From the NCBI GenBank assembly GCA_016789405.1, contig JAEUPQ010000011.1, positions 220,226 through 284,225 of the forward strand: DNA of 64,000 nt. The letters run 5' to 3'. Both the position numbers and the translations under genes were made by a program. This document shows, piece after piece, positions 45,909 to 54,482 of the stretch (positions within the stretch are counted from its first letter, which is position 1; each line of letters opens with the position of its first letter). The DNA is from Lysobacteraceae bacterium. Lineage in GTDB: Bacteria > Pseudomonadota > Gammaproteobacteria > Xanthomonadales > Xanthomonadaceae. The notes under the pieces were generated by a model. The model saw only the letters and a program-made list of their open reading frames with translations. It was not told the origin of the DNA and did not search any database.

Positions 45909-46988
45909 TCAGGTGGCCGGACGGCCGTCTTCAGGGCCCAGCGCCTGGCTGAGGACGCTGGCCGCCGCCTCGACAACCGGAATGACGCGGTCGTAGGCCA
46001 TCCGGGTCGGGCCGATCACGCCGAGCACGCCCAGCGTGCGTCCTGCGGCGCCATAGGGCGCGGTCACGAGCGAGACGCCGTCGAGGGGCGCCATGCCGGT
46101 TTCCTCCCCGATGAAGATCCGCACCCCCGGCGCGCGCAGGGTGCGTTCCAGGACCTGCAGGATCTCGCGCTTGCTGGCGAATGCTTCGAACAGCTCGCGC
46201 AGCCGGTCCAGGTTCGACAGGTCCTGCACGCCGATCAGGCGGGTCTGCCCAGCGACCAGCATGTCCTCGGCATCGCTCGCCAAGGCCTGATCGGCCAGCT
46301 CCAGTGCGCGGGTCATGAGCGACTCCATTTCCTGCCGCGCGCTGCGCAGGTCGTTCAGCAGCAAGGCGCGTGCCTCGGCAAGGGGCCGGCCGGCGAAATG
46401 GGTATTCAGGTAGTTGGCGATCCGCTCGAGCTCGCCGGGCTCATAACTGCGGCGCGTATTCAGGATGCGGTTCTGCACGTCGTTGTCGGCGAAGACCAGG
46501 ATCGCCAGGACCCGCTGACCGTCCAGAGGCACGAAGTCGACATGCCGGAACGCGAACTGCTCTCGCTTGGGCACGCTGACCACGCCCACGAAATGGGTCA
46601 TCGCCGAGACCAGTTCCGACGCGCTGCCCAGCAGGCTCTGCGTGCCGGCACCCGGCGACAGTTCGGCGCGCAGCCGCCCCAGCTCGCCATCGGCCAAGGG
46701 CTGGATCTGCAGCAGGCTGTCGACGAACACCCGGTAACCCTGGGCGGTGGGCACCCGCCCGGCGGAGGTGTGCGGTGCCGCCAGGAGGCCCACGTCCTCC
46801 AGCTCGGCCAGGATGTTGCGGATGGTGGCCGGGCTGACATCCAGCCCGGCATGGCGGGCCAGGGTCTGCGAGCCTACCGGCTCGCCGTCACGGATGTAGC
46901 GCGAGATCAACGTGCGCAACAGCAGGCGTGCGCGCGGGTCGAGCACGAGCGGATCGGAACCTGGTTCAGCCGGGCGATTCATGGGCAT
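45909..46988 (-). CDS. hrcA: Heat-inducible transcription repressor HrcA
   Basis: Winged-helix repressor of chaperone operons that binds CIRCE elements. The 359-residue protein begins near LDPRARLLLRTLISRYIRDGEPVGS, with the DNA-binding helix LDVSPATIRNILAELEDVGLL, and ends with ETGMAPLDGVSLVTAPYGAAGRTLGVLGVIGP, both hallmarks of the family. Start choice between ATGs at 46982, 46988 and 47012 is not settled by a clear ribosome site; 46988 is used. The open frame continues far upstream as a shadow of recN. No CIRCE repeat was seen nearby; the repeat would be expected upstream of groES, outside this window. Confidence 0.93.
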   Translation of the reverse strand: MPMNRPAEPGSDPLVLDPRARLLLRTLISRYIRDGEPVGSQTLARHAGLDVSPATIRNILAELEDVGLLAAPHTSAGRVPTAQGYRVFVDSLLQIQPLADGELGRLRAELSPGAGTQSLLGSASELVSAMTHFVGVVSVPKREQFAFRHVDFVPLDGQRVLAILVFADNDVQNRILNTRRSYEPGELERIANYLNTHFAGRPLAEARALLLNDLRSARQEMESLMTRALELADQALASDAEDMLVAGQTRLIGVQDLSNLDRLRELFEAFASKREILQVLERTLRAPGVRIFIGEETGMAPLDGVSLVTAPYGAAGRTLGVLGVIGPTRMAYDRVIPVVEAAASVLSQALGPEDGRPAT

Positions 46989-47184
46989 CGGTATAGGCGC
47001 TGTCGCCGGCATGCGCAAGCTTGCGCTGCATGCGTCGTCTCCGATGATGAGACGGGCCCGAGGTGAAATGACGATCACGGACCCGCTGCACCGGTGGGAG
47101 CTGCCCGCGACGAGTCCCTCGCCTCGGGTCGCCCCGCTCGCTGTCGGGCCCGGCCTGTCGCACTTTTGATGCACAATCCGCCGC

Positions 47185-48852
47185 ATGCTGACACGCCTCA
47201 CGCTTCGCGACTTCGCCGTCGTCTCCTCCACGGAACTCGAATTCGGCCCCGGGATGACCGTCATTTCCGGTGAAACCGGTGCCGGCAAATCGCTGCTGGT
47301 CGACGCACTGGGCTTCCTGTCCGGCATGCGCGCCGACAGCGGCATGGTTCGCCACGGCGCTGAGCGGGCCGAACTCAACGCCGAGTTCGACCTGCTCGAT
47401 CGTCCCGAGGCCATGGACTGGCTGAAGGAACACGAGCTCGACGACGAGCAGGCCTGCCAGCTGCGGCGCACCTTGCGCTCCGATGGCGGGTCACGGGCCT
47501 GGATCAATGGCCGTCCGGTCACGATGGCCCAGCTCGCCGACCTCGCCGGCCTGCTGGTGGAAATCCATGGCCAGCACGAACACCAGGCCCTGCTGTCGAA
47601 GGCCAGCCAGCTCGAGCTGCTCGACGCGTACGGCCGCCACGGCGCAGAGCTGAAGGCCGTGCGCGAGACCGCCGACGCCTGGACCGCGCTGCGCCGCGAA
47701 CGGGACAGCCTTGTCCGTGCCGGCGACGTGGGCGACCGGATCGAACTCCTCGACCACCAGTGGCGGGAGCTCGACAAGGAAACACTGGAGCCGGCATCGA
47801 TCGCAGAACTCGCGGCGGACCACCGCCGGTTCGCGAATGCGGCCGGCCTGATCGACACCTGCGAACGCGCCCTGGCCCGCCTCGAAGGCGACGACGCCCC
47901 CTCGCTGCTGCAGACCATGCAGCATCTGCGCGGCGAGATCGCCCGGGCACGCAACGACGAACCACGTCTGGGCGAAGTCGACGGCATGCTCGATGCCGCC
48001 GCGATCCAGATCGACGAAGCCACCCGCCTGCTGCAACGCATCCGCGACGACCTGGATCTGGACCCGGAACGCTTCGAGGCGTTGGAGGACCGGATCGGGC
48101 GGCTGCACGAGCTCGGTCGCAAGCATCGCGTCCCGCCCGAGTCGCTGCACGAGGTCCGCGACCGCATCGCTGCCGAACTCGACACCCTTCGCCACGCCGG
48201 CGAGCGCCTGGTTGGGCTGGACGACGAGATCGAGGCCGCCGCAGGCCGCTGGCGCGAGGCTGCCGACAGGCTCGGCACTGCCCGGCGCGAAGCCGCTGGC
48301 CGCCTCTCGCGCGCCACCACGGAGCTGATCGGCGACTTGGGCATGGGCGGCGGACGATTCGAGATCGCACTCGAACCGATCGACGACGGCCGCCCCGACC
48401 CGCAGGGCGCCGAGCGCGCCGAATTCCTTGTCTCGGCGAACGCCGGCCAGCCGCCGCGCCCGCTCCGCAAGGTCGCCTCGGGCGGCGAGCTGTCGCGGAT
48501 CTCGCTCGCGATCGAGGTCGCCGCACTCGGACTGGACGCGGTGCCGACCATGGTCTTCGACGAAGTCGATTCGGGGATCGGCGGCGCCGTGGCCGAAATC
48601 GTCGGCCAGAAGCTGCGGGCGCTTGGCGCCAAGCGCCAGGTTCTGTGCGTGACCCACCAGCCGCAAGTCGCGGCCCAGGGCCATGCCCACTACCGGGTCA
48701 GCAAAGCCGAAGCCGATGGCATGACCCAGAGCGCGGTACGTCGGCTCGACGCCAGGGAACGCCAGGAAGAACTGGCGCGGATGCTCGGCGGCGTGGAAGT
48801 CAGCAAGGAAGCGCGCGCGGCGGCGAAGCGGCTGCTGGAAAACGTGTCCTGA
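47185..48852 (+). CDS. recN: DNA repair protein RecN
   Basis: SMC-like ATPase acting in recombinational repair of double-strand breaks. The 555-residue protein has Walker A VISGETGAGKSLL near the N-terminus, long coiled-coil arms (about 150-350), the ABC signature LRKVASGGELSRISLAI and Walker B MVFDEVDSGIGG with a terminal D-loop/H-loop (VLCVTHQPQVAAQ). Length matches E. coli (553). Divergent from hrcA with 196 bases between starts. Confidence 0.97.
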   Translation: MLTRLTLRDFAVVSSTELEFGPGMTVISGETGAGKSLLVDALGFLSGMRADSGMVRHGAERAELNAEFDLLDRPEAMDWLKEHELDDEQACQLRRTLRSDGGSRAWINGRPVTMAQLADLAGLLVEIHGQHEHQALLSKASQLELLDAYGRHGAELKAVRETADAWTALRRERDSLVRAGDVGDRIELLDHQWRELDKETLEPASIAELAADHRRFANAAGLIDTCERALARLEGDDAPSLLQTMQHLRGEIARARNDEPRLGEVDGMLDAAAIQIDEATRLLQRIRDDLDLDPERFEALEDRIGRLHELGRKHRVPPESLHEVRDRIAAELDTLRHAGERLVGLDDEIEAAAGRWREAADRLGTARREAAGRLSRATTELIGDLGMGGGRFEIALEPIDDGRPDPQGAERAEFLVSANAGQPPRPLRKVASGGELSRISLAIEVAALGLDAVPTMVFDEVDSGIGGAVAEIVGQKLRALGAKRQVLCVTHQPQVAAQGHAHYRVSKAEADGMTQSAVRRLDARERQEELARMLGGVEVSKEARAAAKRLLENVS

Positions 48853-48869
48853 ATCCGGGGTCATCTGCG

Positions 48870-49262
48870 ATGTCGAAAGACCCGAAACGCCCGAAGTACA
48901 AGCGCGATGGCATGTCCTTTGTCTTCGGCCTGGTTTTCACCATCGTCGGCGCGTACGGCATCTGGAATGTCTTCGAGGTGCTTGATCGTGCGCGTGCCGG
49001 CGCCGACGTCATCCACGGCGGCATCAGCAAGTACACCATCGTTACCTTCCTGATCCTGCTGTGGGGGCTGTACCTGCTGGTGTTCGGGCATGGGTCGCCA
49101 CCGCCTCGCCCAGGTGAAATACAGCCCAGGACGCCGATCCGGGATGGGCTGGTCATCGTATTGCTCGTCGCCGCGCTGCTGGCCGGACTCGGCCTGAAAA
49201 TCTGGGGCGACGCCGAACTCGAGGCGCTCGGATACGAAAGAAAGCCGCTGTTCGCGTCCTGA
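48870..49262 (+). CDS. Small hypothetical membrane protein
   Basis: A 130-residue protein starting 17 bases after recN. Three membrane segments are visible: about residues 16-34 (SFVFGLVFTIVGAYGIWNV), 54-72 (YTIVTFLILLWGLYLLVFG) and 90-108 (DGLVIVLLVAALLAGLGLKIW), with a proline-rich loop (GSPPPRPGEIQPRTP) between the second and third. Function not recognised. It lies inside a much longer frame that shadows recN; the ATG at 48870 is the natural start. Confidence 0.75.
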   Translation: MSKDPKRPKYKRDGMSFVFGLVFTIVGAYGIWNVFEVLDRARAGADVIHGGISKYTIVTFLILLWGLYLLVFGHGSPPPRPGEIQPRTPIRDGLVIVLLVAALLAGLGLKIWGDAELEALGYERKPLFAS

Positions 49263-49307
49263 GCATCGGCCGAGTGTGCCGGCGCCGCCATGCGGCGCCG
49301 GAGCCGG

Positions 49308-49709
49308 TCATTTTTTCTTCCGCACGTACAGCACCAGCGCGTGGGCCTCGATCTCGTAACCGTATTCGGCGGCGATCTTGTGCTGCAGGGCCTCGATCTC
49401 GGCGTTCTCGAACTCGATGATCTTGCCGGTATCGATATCGACCATGTGGTCGTGGTGGTCGCCGCGATCCAGTTCGTAGACGGCGTGGCCGCCCTCGAAA
49501 TTGTGCTTGAGTACCAGGCCAGCGGCCTCGAACTGGGTCAGGACGCGGTAGACAGTGGCCAAGCCGATCTCGTCGCCGTCATCGACCAGCTTCCGGTAGA
49601 TGTCCTCGGCGGTCATGTGCCGGGGGCGCGACTGTTCGAGCAGCTCCAGCACGCGCATGCGCGGGTGGGTCACCTTCAGGCCGAGCTTGCGCAGGTCTCT
49701 GCTTTCCAT
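49308..49709 (-). CDS. fur: Ferric uptake regulator Fur
   Basis: Iron-responsive repressor. The 133-residue protein has the winged helix (LKVTHPRMRVLELLEQ; IGLATVYRVLTQFEAAGLV) and the metal-sensing region GDHHDHMVDIDTGKIIEFENAEIE. It contains no cysteine at all, so the structural Cys4 zinc site of E. coli Fur is absent, as also recalled for other Xanthomonadales Fur proteins. ATG 49709 is preceded by AGGAGCG. It is divergent from bamE, a conserved pairing in gammaproteobacteria. Confidence 0.96.
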   Translation of the reverse strand: MESRDLRKLGLKVTHPRMRVLELLEQSRPRHMTAEDIYRKLVDDGDEIGLATVYRVLTQFEAAGLVLKHNFEGGHAVYELDRGDHHDHMVDIDTGKIIEFENAEIEALQHKIAAEYGYEIEAHALVLYVRKKK

Positions 49710-49880
49710 GTGGCGCTCCTGGAGGCATCCGCGGGCTTCGCGGGCGGGGTTCTCGGTCGATGTTCCGGCGAAGGGGCGTCCAACCCGCGATGAATGGGGC
49801 TTCCAGGCCCGAGTGCCGGCAGTGAGGGCGGTCAGTGTATCATCGCCCGACGCGTGCCCTTCCCTCCTGCCGGTTGCCTC

Positions 49881-50297
49881 ATGCCCATCACCACCCGCTC
49901 GTTCCGCGCTCCGCTGCTCGTCCTCGCCGTCGCTCTCGCCACCACCGGCTGCGGCATCGTCTACAAGCAGCCGATCTACCAGGGCAACCTGATCGAGAAA
50001 ACCGCCGCGGACCAGCTGCAGGTCGGCATGACCAAGCAGGATGTGCAGGGCCTGATGGGCTCGCCCTCGATCGCCGACTCGGCCAATCCCGACCGCTGGG
50101 ACTACACCTCCACCCAGCGCACTGATCGCCGCGGCAATGTCGTCATCAAGAATTTCACCGTCCACTTCGAGAACGGCCTCGTCACCAAGTGGGAAGGCGA
50201 ATACTTCCCCGAGCAGGACGACGAACTGGCTCGCAAGGCGCGCCGCGAGTTCGGTCCGAACCTCGCCAAGGACGACAAGAAGAAGCGCCGCCGCTGA
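49881..50297 (+). CDS. bamE: Outer membrane assembly lipoprotein BamE (SmpA/OmlA)
   Basis: Small lipoprotein of the BAM complex that inserts beta-barrel proteins into the outer membrane. The 138-residue precursor has a signal sequence with the lipid-attachment Cys24 in VALATTGCGIVYK, followed by the BamE fold (YKQPIYQGNLIEKTAADQLQVGMTKQDVQGLMGSPS) and a Lys/Arg-rich C-terminal tail. ATG 49881 is used because it starts directly before the signal peptide; the longer frame from 49794 is spurious. Confidence 0.95.
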   Translation: MPITTRSFRAPLLVLAVALATTGCGIVYKQPIYQGNLIEKTAADQLQVGMTKQDVQGLMGSPSIADSANPDRWDYTSTQRTDRRGNVVIKNFTVHFENGLVTKWEGEYFPEQDDELARKARREFGPNLAKDDKKKRRR

Positions 50298-50309
50298 TCC
50301 GCGCGAGCG

Positions 50310-50558
50310 CTACTTGACGGCCCGGCGCCGCCGGGCCTCCTTCGGATCCATCGTCAGCCGCCGCAGCAATTCGACGCGATCGCCCTCGCGCAGCGCGTGC
50401 GCGGCATCGACCTTTTCCCCGTAGATCGCCACGCCGACGTGGTCCTCGTCGCCCATGCCCGCCGCGGCCACCGCATCGGCCACGGTCGCGCCGGCGGGAA
50501 GATCCAGCACTTTCGACTCATGCCGCCGGGGCCACGCGCGGATCACCTCGACGCGCAC
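50310..50558 (-). CDS. ratB: RnfH/RatB family protein
   Basis: Ubiquitin-like RnfH-family protein of 82 residues (RVEVIRAWPRRHESKVLDLPAGATVADAV, GVAIYGEKVDAAHALREGDRVELLRRL) ending with the basic tail usual for the family. It starts with GTG at 50558 and follows ratA by 3 bases, the standard ratA-ratB pair next to smpB. Its molecular role is not established. Confidence 0.93.
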   Translation of the reverse strand: MRVEVIRAWPRRHESKVLDLPAGATVADAVAAAGMGDEDHVGVAIYGEKVDAAHALREGDRVELLRRLTMDPKEARRRRAVK

Positions 50559-50561
50559 GCG

Positions 50562-50993
50562 TCAGTCCTCGCCCCGATCGGCCACGCGCACGAAATCGTC
50601 GACCATCCGATCGGCCAGGCTCTGGAAGCCCAGCACGAACGCCGGGCCCAGTAGCTTCGAACTCGGCTCGAAATCCAGGGTCAGCGTGACCTTGCAGGCC
50701 GATTCGTCCAGCGCATGGAATTGCCAGCGCCCGGTCAGCTTCCGGAACGGTCCGTCGCGCAGCACCATGTCGATGTGGTGCGGCGGCGACAGCGTGTTCT
50801 CGGTCGTGAACCAGGTCCGCAACCCGGCCATGCCCAGGTCCAGGCGCGCTACCAGGCGCTCTTCGCCCGATTCCAGCACCTGTGCGGACTCGCACCAGTC
50901 GAACCGGCGCGGATAGGCGGCGACGTCGTTGACGAGCGAGAACATCCTCGCGGCGGAGTGTTCGACCAGGGCGGAACGTTGGATGACCGGCAT
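50562..50993 (-). CDS. ratA: Type II toxin-antitoxin RatA / ubiquinone-binding START-domain protein
   Basis: START/coenzyme Q-binding (Coq10-like) fold protein, 143 residues. In E. coli RatA has been described as blocking 70S ribosome assembly; a quinone-related role has also been proposed. It has the family pattern MPVIQRSALVEHSAARMFSLVNDVAAYPRRFDWC and the C-terminal helix ALVLGFQ-like LLGPAFVLGFQSLADRMVDDFVRVA. The ATG at 50993 starts the conserved domain; the frame upstream to 51176 overlaps smpB on the other strand. Confidence 0.92.
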   Translation of the reverse strand: MPVIQRSALVEHSAARMFSLVNDVAAYPRRFDWCESAQVLESGEERLVARLDLGMAGLRTWFTTENTLSPPHHIDMVLRDGPFRKLTGRWQFHALDESACKVTLTLDFEPSSKLLGPAFVLGFQSLADRMVDDFVRVADRGED

Positions 50994-51084
50994 CGTGCGG
51001 GACTCGCAGCAGGAACTCGTCGGGTGGAAGGGACATCGGCGCGGAACGCTCGCCTGACGGCCCCGCATCGGGGACAATGCCCGG

Positions 51085-51612
51085 ATGAGCAAGCAGAAAG
51101 CGCAAAAGGATAAGGCAAAGGGCGGCGATAAGCCCGCCAAGGCCGCTCCGCCGATCAAGACCATCTCCCTCAACAAGCGGGCGAAGCACGAGTACCACCT
51201 CGAACACCGCTATGAAGCAGGGCTGTCCCTGCAGGGCTGGGAGCTGAAGTCGATCCGTGCCGGCCGCGCCAACATCGGCGACAGCTACGCCATGGTGGAC
51301 GACGGCGAACTGTTCCTGTACGGCTCGCAGATCACACCGCTGATCCAGGCCTCCACCCACGTCATCGCCAACGACCGCCGCACGCGCAAGCTGCTGCTGC
51401 ATCGTCGCGAGATCGACCAGTTGGTCGGCAAGATCCAGCGCGACGGCTACACCATCATCCCCACCGCGCTGTACTGGAAGGGCAACAAGGTGAAGCTGGA
51501 AATCGCGCTCGCCAAGGGCAAGCAGGCGCACGACAAGCGCGACGCCGCGCGCGACCGCGACTGGGCCCGCGAGAAGCAGCGCGCGATGCGCCACCGCAAC
51601 AAGGATGCGTGA
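51085..51612 (+). CDS. smpB: SsrA-binding protein SmpB
   Basis: Binds tmRNA and positions it in stalled ribosomes for trans-translation. The 175-residue protein has a Lys/Ala-rich N-terminal extension (about 15 residues more than E. coli's 160), then the SmpB barrel (NKRAKHEYHLEHRYEAGLSLQGWELKSIRAGRANIGDSYA) and a basic C-terminal tail (KRDAARDRDWAREKQRAMRHRNKDA) that mimics the missing mRNA. It is followed by its partner ssrA. Confidence 0.98.
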   Translation: MSKQKAQKDKAKGGDKPAKAAPPIKTISLNKRAKHEYHLEHRYEAGLSLQGWELKSIRAGRANIGDSYAMVDDGELFLYGSQITPLIQASTHVIANDRRTRKLLLHRREIDQLVGKIQRDGYTIIPTALYWKGNKVKLEIALAKGKQAHDKRDAARDRDWAREKQRAMRHRNKDA

Positions 51613-51623
51613 TCGGGTTCGAC

Positions 51624-51660
51624 AGGGGCAGGCGGACTTGAACCGCCCTCCCCCGACCCC
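51624..51660 (-). other. tRNA T-arm-like fragment between smpB and ssrA
   Basis: On the minus strand GGCGG-TTCAAGT-CCGCC (51647-51631) is a perfect 5-bp stem with a 7-base T-loop of the tRNA type, and it is followed by TGCCCCT (51630-51624), which could be the 3' half of an acceptor stem. No matching 5' half, anticodon arm or CCA is visible, so this is at best a tRNA remnant and may be chance or a terminator-like hairpin for smpB. Confidence 0.3.
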
Positions 51661-51715
51661 CATACTTCCCACGTCGATCGAAAGAACGACTCCATCGAAC
51701 GAATTCCCGGCTCAC

Positions 51716-52068
51716 GGGGGTGCATTGGCTTCGACGGGGGTTGCGAAATCGCACGGCGCATGCCGAGGGGGCAGCTTTCCTCGTTAATCCAGCGGCAAAA
51801 ACTCAGACGCCAACGACGACGTCTACGCTCTGGCCGCTTAAGGCCTAGCCCCGAACCCACTTGTGCCTGTGCTCGTGGATGTAGGGTCATCATCACAGGA
51901 TCGGACCCGGCGGCGACCCGTCAACCAGGGCCTAGATCAAGCGGGTATGTCCTGCGGTGTGCTTCGCACACCGTGTTGCCGCAGGGCGAGATCGAACGGT
52001 GAGCTAAGCATGTAGTGCCGGGCATGGAGTGCCTTCGGACGGCGGTTCGATTCCGCCCACCTCCACCA
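51716..52068 (+). ncRNA. ssrA: Transfer-messenger RNA (tmRNA, ssrA)
   Basis: Rescues stalled ribosomes by adding a degradation tag. The 5' GGGGGTG at 51716 pairs with CACCTCC before the 3' ACCA end (52065-52068), forming the tRNA-like acceptor; GGTTCGATTCCGCC near 52043-52056 is the T-arm. The reading segment gives the tag (A)ANDDVYALAA followed by TAA. The 353-base length fits. Start and end may be off by a few bases. It lies 103 bases after smpB. Confidence 0.95.
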
Positions 52069-52072
52069 AACG

Positions 52073-52106
52073 AAAACCCCGGGCGAAAGCCCGGGGTTTT
52101 TCTTTT
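52073..52106 (+). terminator. Rho-independent terminator after ssrA
   Basis: Perfect 8-bp stem CCCCGGGC (52077-52084) / GCCCGGGG (52089-52096) with a GAAA loop, preceded by AAAA and followed by TTTTTCTTTT. Begins 5 bases after the tmRNA CCA end. Confidence 0.95.
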
Positions 52107-52121
52107 CGAGTGTCAGCTGCT

Positions 52122-52805
52122 TCAGCCTGCGCGCTGCGTCAACGGAAGCACGCGAATCTCCACGCGTCGATTGCGCGAGCGGCCGTCGTCGTTTTCGTTG
52201 CTGGCGACCGGGTAGCGCTCGCCCATGCCAACGACTTCGAAGCGCTCGCGGACGAGGCCCTTGCCGACGAGGTAGTTCGAGACCGAGCCGGCACGCTCTT
52301 CGGACAGGCGCTGGTTGTAGGCGTCGCTACCGACGGCGTCGGTATGGCCGCTGATCTCGACCACGGTCTGCGGATATTCGGCGAGCGTCGAGGCAACGCC
52401 GTCGAGGGCCGGGCGGAACTGGGACTTCAGCGATGCGCTGTTGAAGTCGAAGGTGACGGCATCCGGCAGGTTGAGCTTGATGACATCGCCGTCACGCGTG
52501 ACATCGATACCGGTTCCCGCCGTGCGACGACGCAGTTCCGCTTCCTGACGATCCTGGTAGGCGCCGACCGCACCGCCGGCCAGTGCGCCGACACCTGCGC
52601 CGGTCAGTGCGCGCTGGCGACGTTCGGTCGCGTCGTCACCGCTGAGCAATCCCGCGACCGCGCCGATGGAGGCACCGATCAATGCACCGCGGCCTGTGCG
52701 ATTGGGGTCATCCGGCGCATTGGTCTGGCCGGTGTATGTCGCGCAGCTCGACAGCGTCAGGGCAGCGGCGAGCGCGGTGGCGATGGACAAGGTGGATTGA
52801 CGCAT
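52122..52805 (-). CDS. OmpA-family lipoprotein with glycine-zipper segment
   Basis: Outer-membrane lipoprotein of 227 residues. The lipobox LSSC places the lipidated Cys at 21. A glycine-zipper stretch follows (about 38-90: GRGALIGASIGAVAGLLSG and ALTGAGVGALAGGAVGAYQD), and the C-terminal 110 residues are an OmpA/Pal-type peptidoglycan-binding domain with TFDFNSASL and the signature ISGHTDAVGSDAYNQRLSEERA. The start at 52805 is the ATG right before the signal peptide. It resembles YiaD. It converges on the tmRNA terminator. Confidence 0.92.
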   Translation of the reverse strand: MRQSTLSIATALAAALTLSSCATYTGQTNAPDDPNRTGRGALIGASIGAVAGLLSGDDATERRQRALTGAGVGALAGGAVGAYQDRQEAELRRRTAGTGIDVTRDGDVIKLNLPDAVTFDFNSASLKSQFRPALDGVASTLAEYPQTVVEISGHTDAVGSDAYNQRLSEERAGSVSNYLVGKGLVRERFEVVGMGERYPVASNENDDGRSRNRRVEIRVLPLTQRAG

Positions 52806-53047
52806 GACGTGGCTCCTGTTCGATGACGACCTTCGATGGGTCGGTGGCCGAACACTAGATGCCGTTTCCTGACGCCCAGATGTCCGCGACATCGACGCGA
52901 TTCGTCGCGTTCAGGATCGTTCGCCATGCACGATCGAGCACGGCGCGTCATGCGAAATCGAATGCGGTTTCATGCGCGATGCACGACCACCGATAACGCC
53001 CTATCCAGTCATCCGCCGATGATGCGCGGCATCGCGGCGTTGATTGA

Positions 53048-53950
53048 TCAACCTGTCGGCGGATTCGGCACTTGGCTGACCATCGTCTTTTTCGCATCAG
53101 TGGCGTCCGGAAAACTGCCGGCCCAGGTCTGGGATGGCGCGTCGAACGCGTTCTGCAGCACGATGATGTAGTTGAGCAGGGCGTGGCGCGACAGCGGGTA
53201 CAGGTCCGGCAATGTCCTGCGCTCGAACCAGACCGGAAAACCGCTGCCGACATCGTGATAGCCGAAATCCTTGGGCGGCACCTTGGGCACCAGGTCCTGC
53301 TGGTTGTATACGCGGATGCTGTTGGCGGACGGGATGCGGGCGTCGTACGTATCGCGCCAGCCATCGTCACCGACACGAGGGCTGGCGAACGTGGTGAGGC
53401 GCGTGAACGCCGCTGCGTACGGCCCGAAGCTGAGGTCGAACGCGAACAGGTGCGCGAGCGCACCGCCGAGGCTGTGTCCGGTCACGTAGACGCTGCTGGG
53501 CGAGTCCTTCGCCAGCAACTGCTGCAATTGCTGGCGCATCGATTGCGTCATGCCTGCGCCAGTGTCGTTGTAGATGCCGTAGAAGCCGGCTTCCACCTGC
53601 ACGGACGTCGAGAGCGTACCGGCGCTGGGCGTGAACGCCCTCTTCGGAACATCGCCGTCATCCAGCACATCATCCAGCGAGGCAGTGCCGCGAAAGGCCA
53701 CGATGTACGCGCCGCTGCCATCGGTCGCGCGCAGCAGCAGTCCGTATTTTTCCTCGCTGCCCCCGCGGAACACGGGGTCCCATCCGGTCCAGCGACCTGC
53801 GAGTTCCCAGCCCTGCGGCAGGCGGAGCGGCTTTCCGTCGAAATCGTCGTAAGCCGCCTCCGAGGCAAGGGCCAGTGCCAGGGTCAGCGTCGCATCGAGA
53901 GTCGGCGTGGCGGTGGCAGAAGCGGCTGCGGTCGGCGATGTCTGGGTCAT
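53048..53950 (-). CDS. Class 3 lipase-like alpha/beta hydrolase
   Basis: A 300-residue lipase of the fungal-lipase-like (class 3) type. The nucleophile elbow TGHSLGGALAHLFAF carries Ser160; the oxyanion region is VAFRGTASLDD; the catalytic Asp is likely in YNQQDLVPKVPP and the His in the C-terminal part (LYPLSRHALLNY). No signal peptide is evident: the N-terminus is a Thr/Ala-rich stretch, so it may be cytoplasmic or exported by another system (type II secretion with a missed start cannot be excluded). It stands alone between the lipoprotein and the PadR unit. Confidence 0.85.
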   Translation of the reverse strand: MTQTSPTAAASATATPTLDATLTLALALASEAAYDDFDGKPLRLPQGWELAGRWTGWDPVFRGGSEEKYGLLLRATDGSGAYIVAFRGTASLDDVLDDGDVPKRAFTPSAGTLSTSVQVEAGFYGIYNDTGAGMTQSMRQQLQQLLAKDSPSSVYVTGHSLGGALAHLFAFDLSFGPYAAAFTRLTTFASPRVGDDGWRDTYDARIPSANSIRVYNQQDLVPKVPPKDFGYHDVGSGFPVWFERRTLPDLYPLSRHALLNYIIVLQNAFDAPSQTWAGSFPDATDAKKTMVSQVPNPPTG

Positions 53951-54080
53951 GGCGGCGTCCTTGGCGCTGCGCCCGGCGTGGGCTCTGCGGGGAGCGTAAC
54001 CGAAGCCAAGACGTCGCTCGGCGGCTGATCCGCAACTGATGCCGTTCCCAGCCCTTACGGAGATCTCCCGACAGGCGGCA

Positions 54081-54109
54081 TTGCACTACTGTTTTCCACA
54101 CAGTATAGT
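54081..54109 (+). promoter_or_regulatory. Sigma-70 promoter of the PadR/HAAS pair
   Basis: TTGCAC (54081-54086), 17-base spacer, TATAGT (54104-54109), 26 bases before the ATG of the regulator, in a short A/T-rich stretch that stands out from the surrounding sequence. Overlapping CCACACAGTATAGTTTGCCACACACTAC-type repeats (two CCACAC units, at 54096-54101 and 54113-54118) are a plausible PadR operator. Confidence 0.7.
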
Positions 54110-54134
54110 TTGCCACACACTACAGGGCAGCACG

Positions 54135-54482
54135 ATGGTCGAGATCAAGGACAATCCAGGGACAAAGCTCGAGCTGGAACTGAGAAGGGGCGCCCTTGTG
54201 CTGGCGGTGCTGTCGCAGCTGCGTAGCTCCCAGTACGGCTATTCGCTGCGCCAGGCACTGGCCGAGCGCGGCATGGCGATCGAGGAAGGCACGCTCTATC
54301 CCCTCCTCCGTCGCCTCGAGGGCCAGGGGGTGCTGGTCTCCGAGTGGCGGATCGAGGACGGGCCGCCACGGCGCTACTACCGATTGAACGACGCAGGCGA
54401 GGCGCTCCTCGCCGAACTTACCGGCTCGTGGAATGCACTCGTCGCAACCATGGGCGGACTGTTGAAGGGAGATGGAACATGA
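54135..54482 (+). CDS. PadR-family transcriptional regulator
   Basis: A 115-residue winged-helix repressor. It carries the PadR pattern QYGYSLRQALAERGMAIEEGTLYPLLRRLEGQGVLVSEWR followed by the wing DGPPRRYYRLNDAG. Such short PadR proteins usually control the gene immediately downstream. It overlaps the next gene by four bases (ATGA), and the next gene encodes a HAAS-domain membrane protein, the standard partner. Probable autoregulation via the promoter at 54081-54109. The ligand is unknown. Confidence 0.93.
   Translation: MVEIKDNPGTKLELELRRGALVLAVLSQLRSSQYGYSLRQALAERGMAIEEGTLYPLLRRLEGQGVLVSEWRIEDGPPRRYYRLNDAGEALLAELTGSWNALVATMGGLLKGDGT

Noticed and set aside
46989..47184. CIRCE operator upstream of hrcA
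   Set aside because: Looked for TTAGCACTC-N9-GAGTGCTAA in the hrcA-recN and hrcA-grpE gaps; no copy was seen.
46989..48632. Upstream extension of the hrcA frame (to 907 residues)
   Set aside because: The extra part is antisense to recN; HrcA normally starts near LDPRARLLLRTL.
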